From NCBI GenBank assembly GCA_963978545.1, contig OZ021729.1, positions 80,764,670-80,828,669 on the forward strand: 64,000 nucleotides of DNA, in the 5' to 3' direction. This document shows, one piece after another, positions 11,790-26,700 of the stretch. The position numbers were made by a program, and so were the translations under genes. Within the stretch, counting starts at the first letter, position 1. The number at the start of each line of letters is the position of its first letter. This DNA comes from Linyphia triangularis (lineage: Eukaryota; Arthropoda; Arachnida; Araneae; Linyphiidae). Under the pieces are notes generated by a model. The model worked only from the letters and a program-made list of their open reading frames with translations. It did no database searches and was not told the origin of the DNA.

Positions 11790-14700
11790 AAATCGAAGGT
11801 AGCGCAGAATTTAATGAGGTAACATAAATTTATGCATTATGAAATTAATATTTGAGTTTTGGGAAGTTGATTGCCCAACACGTCTCTCTCACAGAACGCT
11901 TACACGTTAAAAAAAGTATACAATAATTTCTTCAGTTTGAGGAAAACAACATTTAATTCAAAGTATTTATCATGTGATGCTAATATTTTTATGTCTAAAA
12001 TATATATTTTTAATATGGACGTTGTTTACATCCGATTTGTAACACATGGGGATCCCAAAACATGTTTTAATAGTTTTGACATTTACTTCTGTCTAACTAA
12101 GATCTTTTGAAAGTATTAGAAGTGTGTTTAAGGACTAGTTACACATATCATATTCATGGTAGTATTTTTCAAGTGGCGATTGCTATGCGAAAATACTAAA
12201 ACGTGACATCCCCTCTTCCATCTTTTAATTAAGTTTTGATTTTTGTACAAAATTTATGTTATTCAAGAATTTGACTCTATTTAAGTTTATTGATTTATAC
12301 ATGCATTTCTCATTAAATATCTCATTTTGTGCTTTCAAAACAACTTTGTTATTTAGTGCTGCAATAATTCCTATGAATAAATACACATTTGTAACACAAT
12401 TCCCTGGAGCAGAATTAAATACAGTTGAGAATTTAGGTACTTTTGAATTTGAAATCTAAAATAAACCTTCCTGTATTTCCATACATTTCATAAACTTATT
12501 TAAGTTCTTAGAATTTTATGTTTGGAAACTTAAAAGGGATGATTTTAGAAGTTTCTTTCGCCACATAATTTATTTTTTTTAATCGAGCAACTTACAAATC
12601 AATTTCTTAATATGTAATTTTGACGTGTTTCGTCAGAATTTCGTATTGAGAAATTGCTTTATAAGTCACTCTATTAAAAAAAATTGATGTTGTGAAAGAA
12701 ACTTCTAAAATCATCCCTTGTAAGTTTCCAACCATAAAATTCCAGTAATTCAAATATTAATTTAACTAATTTAAGACCTATGTTTTGAAAGAAACTGGCT
12801 AACTGCAATCTCTGTGTCGAGTTTTTTTATTAGAAAAATAGCAATAATTCTATCCAATAAGATTTATTGCAAAACAATGCTATGAAAAATTTTGTACAGA
12901 AAATAGTGTCTGATAATCATGATCACTAAAAGAAAAATGTCTACACACATATTTCTATTGCTGTACATGAGGACCAGATACCAAACGTATACTATTTGCC
13001 CAACATTTTATCACTGAAATTTTTTATCTCTTCTGGAAAATGTCAGGGAATTTTTTTAAATTTCCCGAAAGTCAGGGAAATTTTCAGGCGTGTTTTCCCG
13101 TTCTTCCATATTTTGGCACCATTTAGCCAGAGATTTATGGTGGTTATTGTTAGAAGTTTAATGTTACGGAATAATTTAAACTTTTCATTACTGCCAAAAC
13201 TATTTAAAAAAAATTGGCATATTGTCCCTTTAGCATATATGTTCTATTTGATCAGGGTGTCTACACATCTGGGGTAAAGTTGGGGAAATTTAAAAAAAAG
13301 TTTGTCGTAAAATCAGGGATTTTTTTAGAAATCTATGAGGAAACTTTTTTTCCTGAATTTTGGGATCACCCTAATTTGACATATAGCTCATGTCTATTAC
13401 ATATAATTGTGTCTGGAAATATTTACCTCTGACGGATCAACAGTCTTTGTACGCTACAATTGACTTTCACAATGTACCACACCTATTTTTTTGCTTTACA
13501 CAATCTTGGGTACTTAAATATTATACCATTCACCTTTTGTCATAACAAAAAGTTAGCCAAACGTAGTCAACCACTAATAGTTTGCATAGTTGACTGCTAA
13601 CAAGAAGTTTGTCAGGTGACTTGATAGCCCTTTCGGGTGGGTAAAACGTCGTGTCCAAGCACTCAATAAATAAAAAAACTTATTTGGGCAAAACGAGAAT
13701 TCTACAATTAGTGAACTTTATGCTACGACAAAAATGTTGACAGGATAATACGTACAAGTATTATCTTGTTTCTCATTCAGAATTGGGAAAAACATAAGAC
13801 AATTATATTACATTTTAAAATTTTATTGTTTATACATATTGTAAACATAACATAAACATATTTTAATGCTGCACAATCTCAGTGGTATAGTATTTATAAA
13901 AAATATTATTGGCTCTTAAAAAGAGAGAAATCTGCAGAACTAAAAACCTTTGAAGTTGTTTCTTTTCTGTCCGTTGCTGTGTTTTTTTCCTGGTATAGTT
14001 TAAAATCAGTAGCTTTAATTATTACTAAAATACGTAGCAATTAATGAATTTTCAAAGTGTTTTTATCTAAGTCGTTAATAATAAAATAGTTTATAAATAT
14101 TTTAAAATTCAGTTTTATTTTTAGATGGAGGATTCGGGGGAAGAAACCGAATCTGATGATACCGAAGAGGTATACTTTTATTTTGTATTTAATTTTGAAT
14201 ACTGTTGGAAATGTTATGAAAAATTTTTGTTTATAAATTATGTTATATACTTTAGTTTTCTTAACACTAGTATGTTACTGAATAAACATAAATTAAATTA
14301 CATTATTTATGAATGAAATTAAGAACTATGGAAATTTTGCAAAGCTAGTGAATTCTTAAAAGTTTTCAATACTTAGTAGAATATATTTTAAATAATTTTT
14401 CATATTTTTTAAAGGAAATTGAACCGAAACTTTGTTATGAACGACTTACAAATGATGTTCCAAATATTCTTAAAAAAGATGCAGCCAGTTGTATAGCTGT
14501 TCACACAAAAGTAAGAAAATATCTTGATGCTTGTGCTTCTCTTTGGTTCGTTATAGTTAAAGTGCAGTCCAAATGTATAAAGTCGAATTTTATGTGAGAT
14601 TTTTTTTATTTTGGAATTGTGATTTTGTATTTTTTCTTTTCTTACATTTTTGTTATTATATGATGTTTATACAATGGTGGGTTATATTCCTAACTTTTTG

Positions 14701-17700
14701 TTTTAGTAATAAATCTTTAAAAAATACCTGAACATTAATTACATATCAATGATTGGATTGAAACTCTTTTAATGTAATAATTTTATAAGTAGTATCTATT
14801 TTAGTTTTTCTGTGGCTGTTTCTTATTTATCAAAAATGATAGTGGTATTTTTAATCTAGGATTTTACTTCTTTGCCTTTCATTTCCTTTGAGAAGTATGA
14901 TCGCATCCAGCAAAAATTTGTCATAATCACATATAGGTTATTTTACACACAATATTTTTTTACCTGAGTTTTTGTTTTGAAAAATCTCTGAGTCAATCTA
15001 TTAAAATTATGTAACAAAAAAAAAAAAAAAAAAAAAAAAATAATAATAATAATAATAATAATTTCAGAAATATATCTGGAAGAAAAGCAGTTTTAAATTT
15101 ATTGTAACATAAAGAGATAATTTGTATTTATTTATTTTCCATTTTGTTGTTTTGCATTTTGTCTCACTTAGAATATTATTGATTTTGCCATGAATTCAAA
15201 TGGAACTGTTAATATTATATGTTTAAATATCATTAAGTTATTTTGCTTGTTAAATATTTTTTTTTTTGCTTGTGGAATTAATGTTTTTATTATTTCCATG
15301 CCACGTCTTGCTATTTTTGTAATTATGTATACATCACAACGCAAATGGAACTTTCCATCAAATCTAATTTAGACAATCAAACTCTATGTAGACATCACCT
15401 CATTTTGAATGTACAATAGCATTTTTCATAGACAACCTCAAATAGATTATACAACTTTATTGGTTTAATTGGAAATCTTGCATTAAAAATAGTTTCTCAA
15501 AAAATTAAATAATTATAAATTTTTCTGTTGCATGAATACAATTCATTTAAAAATGAAAGATTCAGTCATGTTCTTATGTTTAAAACTCTAAAAAATAAAA
15601 TTTGTTTTCTATTATAGATGAAGAGCTACGGCAAAGAACGATCAGAGTCCGTTTTTTTTCTTCTTCAATTCTCCAGAAAAGCTGATATAAGGTTTCAAGT
15701 CTCAGGGCTTGTATCAGGGTTGAGATAAATGGGACTTTGATTGATCTTTGCCATGACCCTTCATATGCTTTCACATTAAATAAGTTTTTGAATTAAAGAA
15801 AGTTGCTGTGTTTCTTTTTCAGTTGTCTCTTTCTTAAGTGCTTTAAATGGTTAAAAAGATACTTCCATCTCTTTCTTATAATAACGATTTATAAATAATG
15901 TAGACGTGTTTAATAATGAAAAGTATACTGGTAGGATTAATTTTTAAATGTCTTATTTTATGAGGGGAATATTGTTTTCTTGAGTTAAGTTTTGTCAATA
16001 ATGTATATATGTTTTATTTTAACTGTTTCCAAAGAGTTTATTTAAATTTTTCAGTTTTTAGCTCTGGGAACTCACCTTGGCGTTATTCATATCCTTGATC
16101 ATCAGGGAAATAACATACGGAATAAAGAGCTTCTTCTAGTATGTATTGTTTCATGGATAAATCTCATTTTGTGTGATTAATAATATTGTGTAATATCAAA
16201 AAAAATATTTGAAAGTATCTTTCTGGGACTTTATCGTAGTTTCCAAAATACAGCCTTAATATGTGTAGGACAACTGTGTTAAAATTGAACTACCAAAATA
16301 AATTATAAATCGTTAATCCAAGGAATGGTCTTGTAATCAAATATCAATCCCTCTACCCCCTAAATTTACCTTAAATTTAAATTAATCCAGCTTTAAATTA
16401 GCACAACCATGAATAATAATCTTTAATCTGACATAGAATATCAAAATTTAACTCCTGTAGTGCTTATAATTGTTTTATTTTTTAGCATGTCACAACTGTA
16501 AATCAAATCTGCATCGAGGAGAAAGGCGATTATCTGGCATCTTGTTCGAATGATGGAAAGGTAATGAACATTTTCACTTTTTTTAATTTTATACTAAAGT
16601 AAATCTATTATAATTAATTGCAAAAGGTTAAAAGTCAACTCATCAAAATTGTTAAATAAGTTACTTATCGCGTATTGAGATAGCTTAAGTTTTATAAAAG
16701 CTCATCAGTTGTAAAACAAATAATAACCTTAAACTTTGAATGCTATTAATTTTGATATATTAAATTTTTATTATAAGTTGTATTTCTGTACAGAACCACG
16801 CATCATTCTCTTTAAAATACGCCTAAGCCAACTAGATAGAAATAGGCCAATACAAACATGTGTAAAAATAGAGGAACATTGTTGGGCATGTAATATAAAA
16901 TAATTAAAATTTTACTAGGCCAAAATATTTTGCATTTAATTTATACACATTTCGTTGTATTTCATTTCAAAATAAATTCATTGTCCAAAAACTTTAATAA
17001 TACTAATGCAGAAATAATTATAAAAAAAAAAGCCTATATTTGCTAAGTTTAATATAAATGTGAAAAATGTTTCACTTTTAATATTTTTAAGTTAGTTACA
17101 ATCCAATCTTGAATTTTAACCTCATGATGATGAGCTTTCTTGGTATTATTTTTAACTTGACCATTTAAAACAAATATAGAGAATATAAAGAAAAAAAAGC
17201 ATGGGTGCCCCAATCAGAAAGGTAATAAATTTCTTCTGCTATATCTAGAGAAATAGTTATTTATACTTTCTCATCCAATACACATAGAAAGTATTGTAAT
17301 AGTTAAAAAAATAAAGTTTTTTTTTTTTTTTTTTTTTTTTATCAGTTTACAGCGATATGCATTTTTCAAAAAGTAAATAATCTTGATAATGTTTGAACGC
17401 CTGTCACAAAATAAATCGCATCATCCATAAGTCTGAAAATATTGAATCAATTTTATTGAAAGTCAAAAGGATATACATAGTGGCCACAGAACCTGAAAAT
17501 CGGGGAAATGTACGGTAATATTTTTAAATTTTGCAAATTCTTCTATCGTTTTGAAGGTACAATTTCCCCGTTCATCCTTATTTTGGCGCCATTTTCCCTG
17601 AGAATTGTGGTAATCGTTAGAAGTTTCATGTTACGGTATAATTTAACTTTTCATTATTGCCAAAGCTATTTTTCAAAAATTAGGATATTATCTCTTTGAC

Positions 17701-20700
17701 ATATATGTTCTATTTGATCTACACAACTGGAAAAATTAGGGATATTTAAAAAATAGTTTGCTGTAAAAACGGGGAATGTTTAGAAATCTATCAGGGAAAC
17801 CAAGGACTCATCAGGGAACTTGATACCTGCCACCGTGATATAGGTTGGGAATCAGTTGGGTCCTAACCAAAGTTAAAGTCTATGCAAAACTTTGAAAGTT
17901 CAAGAAGCAAGATTTTCAAACATTTTAACAAAGTAACAACAAAAATTGGTTGTCAGAAGTAATGTACAACAATGCATATAATATTATTGACAATTTGCCA
18001 GAAAAAATAACGTTTAAAAAATTCACAGGACATGTTAAATTGGCGAATTATTTTGTTTCTATCCTATTAATATATCCTAAGATGTCATTTCATGTGCTTA
18101 AATGTTCTTTTTAAATCCTTTATATTAACTTTGATTTTGTGTATGGATGAGTATGTCGATGACGTTCAAATTTGCAGAGGCCTTATTAACCCACTTGTCA
18201 TTATACAATCGGGCTGAAACTTAGCAGATAGATTCGATGACAATGCATTCCATGAAATTTTGGGGGCTGTCACTGTCACTAAATGATCGCTCTTACAAAC
18301 TCTGCTATAATTGTTTTGGAATACTAATAATAATCCCAATCCAACCGATCATGGAAGAAACTCTTTCCTGTTGCCAAAAATGTTTTAATAAATAATAAAA
18401 TTATTTTAATCAGAATTAATAAAAGATATTCGGATATGAGTGCATAAATTCACATTCATTTTTAATGAATGAATTTTGAAAAGTAGTTTACCGTATATTT
18501 TGCCGATAAAGTTGTTTTTAATTTTTAAAATCAGATGCAAACACCAAGCATGCGCTGACAACAGAAACAGTGCTATGTTAACGAATATAAAAATTGTCAA
18601 TGCATGTAATGGATTTATATTAAAAACTTTGTTTTTACGCGTTATATTATTATCTGATGTAGGTTGCTGTTCATGGTTTACATTCCACAGATCTTAACAC
18701 ATCTGTGACGATCGAAAGGCCTGTTCGTTCTGTCGCTTTGGATCCTAACTTTTCCAAGTCTAGTGCAAATCGAAGATTCATAATTGGAGAAGATAAGGTA
18801 GTAATTTAAATATTTGATTAACTAAATAAGTATTTGGGAGGGTTTTAACTTCTTTTTTATATGAATTTTTCTTTTGCAATACAGGTTGTCCTTTATGAGC
18901 GGCAATTTTTAACTGGTTACAAGCCAAATGTTTTATACCAAGGAGAAGGGGCAATACGAAATATAAAATGGAAAGACAGATTTGTTGTGTGGGCCAGTGA
19001 TAAGGTAGATAATTGTCACTTTTTTATTTGTAGTATCTGAACCATTTCTTATTTTACTAGTTTTTATGTAAAGAAAAAATTTTTAGTAAATATATTTCTC
19101 CAAATTATATGTATTTTTTTCTCTAATAACTTTTTAATTGAAGGCTGTATTTGTTTTTATTGATAATTTTTAAAGTATAGTTTTGCATTTTGTTTTAGAC
19201 TGTCCGTGTCTATGACATCAGTTCTAACAGAACTATTACAGTTATTCAGAGAGATCATGATCCATCGTAAGTTTTTCATTGGAACTAGATTAAAATTTTC
19301 AAATAATTTTTCTTTTATAAATTCCCAATGATAAACCTCAGTGTTATATTTTTGACATGTATGTTTTTATCTAACCCTATTCTAAGCATTTTGAAACTTG
19401 AAAACTGTGAAATGGATTTAATTTCTGATTACTTTTATCATATATATTTTTTATTAAAAAAGTTTGTAATTCTAGTGCACTAGAATACATATTAAAATCT
19501 TTAAATTCTTCTTCTTTTTTGTCACTCTCTACAATGATATTTTAATTATTGCAAATTGATACTTTCTAGTAATGATTTCAGATGTTGCCAAACATTTTAA
19601 ACTTAAATGGTATTTGTTGAAACTAAAAAAGTTAGTAATTATGTTGCCATCATTAGACTATAGACAGTAAAAATATCATACTTGTCACAATTAAAAATAT
19701 ATTACTTTTTCTTTGAAGTAGGATTTACAAACTAATAAAATGCTGCATTCAATTTTAATTAACACTTTTTGTTTTTGTCCAGGCTGCGCAGCGATCTGTA
19801 TCGATGTAACCTCTATTGGAAGAACAACTCAACTCTTCTAATTGGTTGGGCCAACAGTGTAAAAGTTTGTCAAGTGGTTCCCTCAGAAGCTTCCAAAGCA
19901 GCCTTGCCACAACTCAAAGACCAATCAGGGCCACCTCGATTCTACGTTAAAATAAGTAAGAATGCTTAAAGTCCTAGAGGCAACTGTAAGTTTAAGTACT
20001 CCATCGAACATCATTCTGAATTTTTGATAGAATATGGAGAAAAATGAGTAGATTGCGAATCCACTGGCTTGCCGTAGCAAAAATGACTGAAACTGGTCAA
20101 AAATTGACTTTTAATTAGTTGAACTAAATCTGATTGCCAAATATGTCATAGCTTGTTTAAAATTGAACACACTTTTTGATCTGGTAACCCACCGCACTTT
20201 GATTTTATATGACGAAGGTCGCAGACGATTTCTGATCTGTGGCTCGGAAAACTTGCAGACTGTAAAATTAAGCCAAATTGGTGATATCAGTTATCTTATC
20301 ATTGACGTATTATTTATTGCCAATTTGGATCACTTTTAAAAGATACAAGTAAGCCGTTGCCAGATATCTGAATCATCTGCAACATTCTTAATTGAAAAAT
20401 TAAGGTGCGATAGGTTAGCAAGTAAAAAAAAAATAATGCTAATTATTTGGGAAGTTATGGCGTATTTGGCTATCAGATTTAGTTCAACTCTTTCAAATTC
20501 TATTTTTGACTAGTTTCGGCCATTTTTACCACGGCAGTACAGCGGATTTCATAATCTACTTGTTTCTCTCCACATTCTGTTAAAAATTCAGAATGATGTT
20601 CAATGGGGTACCTCAGTCTATTAAAGAAATTAACTTCTTTGTATGTGAACCATATTAACCCTTTATACCATAATGTAAGAAGAAAATTTTACTTGTTACC

Positions 20701-23700
20701 ATATATGAGAGAAAAAATTTGCACTTGCAGCTTCTTTAAATTAGCCAAAATATTATTGTAAACCATTCATCAATATTTTTAGATTTTTTTAATTGAATTT
20801 CTTAATCCTGTATATTTGTTCTTGCTATGCATTTTTCTAAATCATTCGAGCAAACCTCATGTAACTCAGGATTTTTTTATTTCTAATTTTTTGCATAGTC
20901 CTTGTTATAAATTTAAAATCAATTATGAGATGAGTACATCAAAACTAATATTGAAAACTTGTTTTTTTATCTTCAAATTGTATTTTTAAACATAATTTCT
21001 TTATTTCTAATAAAATATGCTTTTATTTAGGACATATTTTTACCTTTTACCTAATATATATATATTTTTTAATCATTTTTAACATAACCTTTCAGCTTCA
21101 ATTTTCAACACTGACTTTTTCATTTGTGGAATATCTTCTTTTGGAGCTGCCATAGTTGTTTTGACTGTTGCCAAAACCCCAGAGGTGAGTCTTCTTTTTA
21201 ATCCTATCATTTAAATAAAAGATGTAATAATCCTTAAGCATTTAAATTTATTACAATAACAACAACTAGCTAATTTGAAAATGACAAAATATAATTTTCA
21301 TGTAAACTTGTTGTAAAAATTTTCTTATTATAATTATTTCAATCTTCCAGCTTTATATCATTTACACTGTTGATAAAGATTATGTTAATATTTTTCTAAC
21401 TTTTTCAGTTATTGAATGCCTTAAATCTGGTTTTAGAAACCACTCATTGAAATTATTACCTTTCTCTTAATATCAAATACAAAAATGATGACCAATTACA
21501 GGTACAAGACCCATCGAGGTTGATCCAATTTAACTTTTCTGAACAAACCCCCAGTAGAGATCCAGCTGTCTTTTAAAACTATTGACTCCAGTACAATTTA
21601 ACCCTCTTCTTATTCTCCAAGTTAAAATCCGATTTAAATAGTCTATATGCATGACCTATTGTCTGGTCCTTTGTATTGTACACTAAACCCATGAAATCTC
21701 CCTGTTTGATAAATTTAAACAGCTGAAGGACCTTCTTTCTTCCAATGTATATAATCTTTGTATGAAATAAACTTATATGAATGTCTGCATATGCCTTTAT
21801 TTAATTTTAACTAAAAATTAACCTGCATACTTCATGTGCTTATCTAAAAATGTATCTTTGTTCCCCAGGAATCTCTTAGCATAGGCTCTCGGCCTCAGCT
21901 ACGAGTGTTGGAAGCAAATGGCGAGGACTATACGCTCATACTCAGTGACATACTCACTCTTAGAGGGTACCAAGAGTACAGGTGCAACGATTATCATCTA
22001 GGTTAGTGGATTTTTAATGAGGCACAACTTTTACATTTTAAGCCTTATACCAATATAAATTTATATGAAAATACTATGAAACAGAAAACATATAATTCTA
22101 TAATCAGCTCACAATATAAAAAATATATAATCAGAATAACATAAATTTAACTATTGTAAATAAAAAATATGGAATCTTCAATAATTAACAATGAGGTTAA
22201 TTCGACCTGCTTCTCATCAGAGGGTTTGATGGGTTCAGAACCACATAAGAGGCATTTAGGACTGGATAGTAGGAAATATCCATAGTACATGTCCAGGAAT
22301 CAAGAAATTTTATGTTGGAACATAAAAAATAAGAAGAGTTTCAAGTACTATGCAAATATATAAAAATCTTATCTAATAGATTTAAAAAAAATTCAAAACA
22401 TCAAAAGACATTATGGAATGTTCTCCAAAACAGTCACATATAATAGAAATTACTACGCAAGCTGATTTTAAAAATACGAGAAAACATCCATTTTATTTAA
22501 ATTTTCCAGAACAAACAGTTCAGGGGCAAAGGAATAAAATAATTGAAACAAACTAGACAAAATAAAAATTTAATTTAAAATTATTTGCTTTTAAGTTCTA
22601 GTATGCACTAGTCAGAAATCAGAAACCCAAACAATTATACTGTTTGTTGTTTATGTTTGAATATGGAGTGTAAATACTATTGCAAATACATGCTAAATCT
22701 CTAATTCTGTACATCAGAGGGGAAGGACTCGGTCTCCATTGATTTAAATTCCTGAGTTAATATTGCAATATTATGTGTTTTATGTTAAAGGTATGCAACT
22801 CTATCTTGTACAAAGATTTGTAACCAAGATATTAAGTTTTAACCCTCGGGAACTTACTCTGTTGTGTTGTTACGGTAATATATATGGGTCTCTAAAACCC
22901 GACACATTTTCGCGGGTTTACTCGCTGGGGTGATATAGTATTTTTCATGGTACCATGGTTAAATCTTTTGGACCTATTTGGACTTACAAGTGCACTTTTA
23001 ATTCATTCTTCAATTGATGCATGGCAGCACAAGCTCACTTCTCTTTGGAAAAATTCAGTATTTAAAAAAATTGGCACAAATTAAAAAAAATTCAGTAAAT
23101 AAATCCTTAATTAACTATTCTATATAAGTACTTATTACAAAAACTATTTGACGGTACCTGCAGAATTTCACTAGAGTTTAAATTGCTTTCCATGTTAAAT
23201 CAATTTATTGAACATCAAAACTGCAGAAAGTTTTTATTAGGCATACTAAAAGCAGAACTTGTTTCGGAAAAACAGTTTAGGGATAGCATATATCATAATT
23301 TAGCATTTTTAAATTGTTTTAATTCAAAGCATTTTTTATAATTGTATTTATTGTCTCAAAATAGTTTATATATTGTACGTTAAATTGTGATATTGATTTA
23401 TTAAACATTGTGTTTCTATTTTCTCATTCTAAAAACTTCAGTTTTAATTTAAAAATTAAACTCTCTAGACAGCCTAGCTGATGAAGGGCTTTATTTCATA
23501 CTGAGTCTGAAGGATTTTGTGGTTGCAAAACCTAGAAATGAAGATGATCATATTGCATGGTTGCTTGAACATGAACGATTTAAGGTAAATTTTCTTTATA
23601 AGTTTTTAACATCTAGATGTGCATTCAGTTACCATAAGAATTTTCTCTGTTTGTAAGTGTATTGTAGTTCGAATTTAATGTTATTAATTGTATCAAATTA

Positions 23701-26700
23701 TATTTTAAATTTTCAACTTATGATTTTCTTAAAAAGTATGTTAAAAAGTTGTTCAGGGATTTTGGAATGTTATAGTAATTGGGCATTTGGAAATGCAACA
23801 CTGCATGATTACTTTCTTATCAATTTTCAGTTAATAAAGAAAAAAGTTTAAAAAAAATTTTGAAAGGCTTTTTATATATGACATCTTTTTTGAATGCACT
23901 ATTTTATATTTTAAGCTAATTACTTTTGTAGGAAGCAGTAGAAGCAGTTTCTCAAGCCAGAGCTCTTAGAAAGTACTCGCTCCTCGTAAGTATGCAATCC
24001 CTAGTCCTATTATTATTTAATATTTTGTTAATCTATTTACGATAATCCAATTAAAAAAAGTTAAAAAAAAAAAAAAAACACAAGGAGGTATGCTAACAAA
24101 CTTGGACTTTCAATATCCAAGTTTTAATATAAATATGCATAATATTTAAGGAAGCATCCTTACCAAGTTAGTTAAAATCCTTGCTACACTTGTGATGTTA
24201 TTATAATTGTACAAACTAAAAGAGCATTATTAGTGTCATTTTCTGTTGAGAGATCAGCAGCAAAAATACTCTTAAGTGTTAAAGCAAAACTAAACTAGGG
24301 TTGTGGTTACTTACAGGGGTCGCAGACGTCCTATATATCCTATAAATCCTATATTTTTTTAAAAATTGGCAAAAACGTCCTATATTGTCCTATATTTTAC
24401 AATTGTCCTATAAATCCTATATTTCTATATTGATTTGATCTATATTTTCTTCGAATTCGTAATAACGGCGCCTTTCGTTGCCATTTTTTATATTTCGGAT
24501 TCTTTGCCGCGATCGTAGGTAAAAACACCTGACAAAATCAATGCTTGTAACGGCGGCGTTTTATCTCTTGTGACGTCACGTGCTGTATAACCTACAACTC
24601 AACTCCACTGGAACGGCGGGAGTTGTAAACATGTGAACTTTTTCATAGTACGCGGTCTTGAATTTCTGATTTGTTTTCTCCTCCAACTTAGTAAATTAAT
24701 TGGATACAGAGAGAGAGATGCAGCAACATAACTCTGCCACGGGAAAAACGGATGAAAACGACTTGTGATTAACTTGCAGGGCTACTAAAGGACATTTTGA
24801 GTGCTCAATCAATAATTGATGAAGGAAACAAAAGGGTTAAGAATTACTGTATGATGTCGGATGACGATTTTTTTATTCCAAATCCGATACGGATTCTGCG
24901 CCACGAATTGTTTAAACGGCACCTAATTAGGGCAACCATAGGTAGTTCTCTTGCTCTTAAAAAAGTGACGGGCTGCCATTTTTTAGCGAAAATCACCTTG
25001 GCGCAGAATCCGTATCGGATTCGAAATATTAGCCACGATTTTTTCATAAAAGTCGCCAAAATTGAAAATGACGTCAATACGTTGTGATGTCAAATCCAGA
25101 CGGTCATTAGGGTTTCCTGAAAACCAAATCCCCGCATTCGGCGCTAAATCTCCCACTTTTCGCCGCCAATCCAACCGACACTGAACAGTAAATCTGAACC
25201 AACAAAAGACTGCAAACAGGGATAAAAAGAAAATACTTAAAGAAATTGGAGCAGTTCAAGCAGTTATAGATACTGGGAGCAAAAGACTCAAGATTGCAAA
25301 TAATGTAATTAATAAAACTTGATTTAGGGATGGAATATTGAGGCAATAACGGATGACATATTCAGGATCAGGCGATTTCTTTTTTTTTAAGGTGTGTTTT
25401 ATATTCTCTTAAATACAGTATAACGAGTTTATAAATGTATAACTAGTTAATTTTTAAGTTCAGTAGCAACTATGTGCAGTTATTTGATGTTTTAAATTGT
25501 CCTATATATTTTTTTTGAAAATCCTATATATTCTTATTTTGTCACTTTGACCCCTGTACTTAGTTTCAGCAGTTATATACCACATCAAATCATATTCTAT
25601 GACAGCAAGAAATCCAATTACTTTAAACACAATATTTATTTTGGAGTGAATCAATTTGCTTGAAAAATTATAATTTTTCTTTGGCTTCATGTGTCAATTC
25701 CTTGCCATCGTATATGTAAATATAGGATGGACAGAAAATATTAGGGAATTTCAGATTGTTTTTTCTGCAGATCCACTAGTTCAATCATAGTTTTACTGCC
25801 ATTAGCACATGATAGTAATTTTTCAAGGAAAGGCAATGGAAAATTTAAATTCTCTTTCTGGGTTTATTAAATAAGGGGCTTGCATTTTTCAGGATGTAGG
25901 CAACATCTACTTAGAGCATCTTTTGGAACTGAAGCAGTACAATGAAGCTGCCGCTCTGTGTTCCACCATTTTTGCGAAAAATAAAGAAGTGTGGGAGACT
26001 GGTGTGTACAGGTTTGCTGAAATAGGGCAGCTGCGTGCCATTGCTCCCTATGTGCCTACCGATGAAAGCTTGGTCCCTGCCATTTATGAAATGATTTTGA
26101 ATGAGTTTCTACAACATGATCAGAAGGTAAGGTCAGGGGTCGTAAATTTCCTTCTCTAAATTTTTGTTTCTCCCGAAAATTCCAAAAAAAACTGTACTTA
26201 AATTTCTTGATAATTCCTAAAAATAATTTAAAACTTCGAAAATTCCCCGATTTTCCTCCAAAACCAGTAAAAAAAACCCCAGATATTTTCTCTAGAGGAG
26301 AAAATCTTTTCTGAGATTTCGATTATTAATTAATCAATTTTTTTAAAAATGGGGAATTTTTGCCAGTATTGAAACTTGCTTTGAAAAGAATGTCTGTGTT
26401 AGGAGACTGTGTCAGCTTTAAAAGAAACATCCTTAAATTTTTTAGAACTATCCCTAAAATTTTGGAGTTATCTCTAAAATTTTTGCAATTCACCCTATAA
26501 TTTTTGGAATTACCTATTATCTAAAATCTAAGTTTTAATTAACTTTATTATTAATTCAAAATGACTAGTTTCATTGACATCATTAGAACAAAGACAGTAA
26601 CGTTGGCAGCAGAACTTTTTAAATTTTGCCTTTTCGCTTGTTTACAGTCAACAATATTTTGGAAATGTATCGCATATCATGAGTTTTTATGTTTGCCTCT

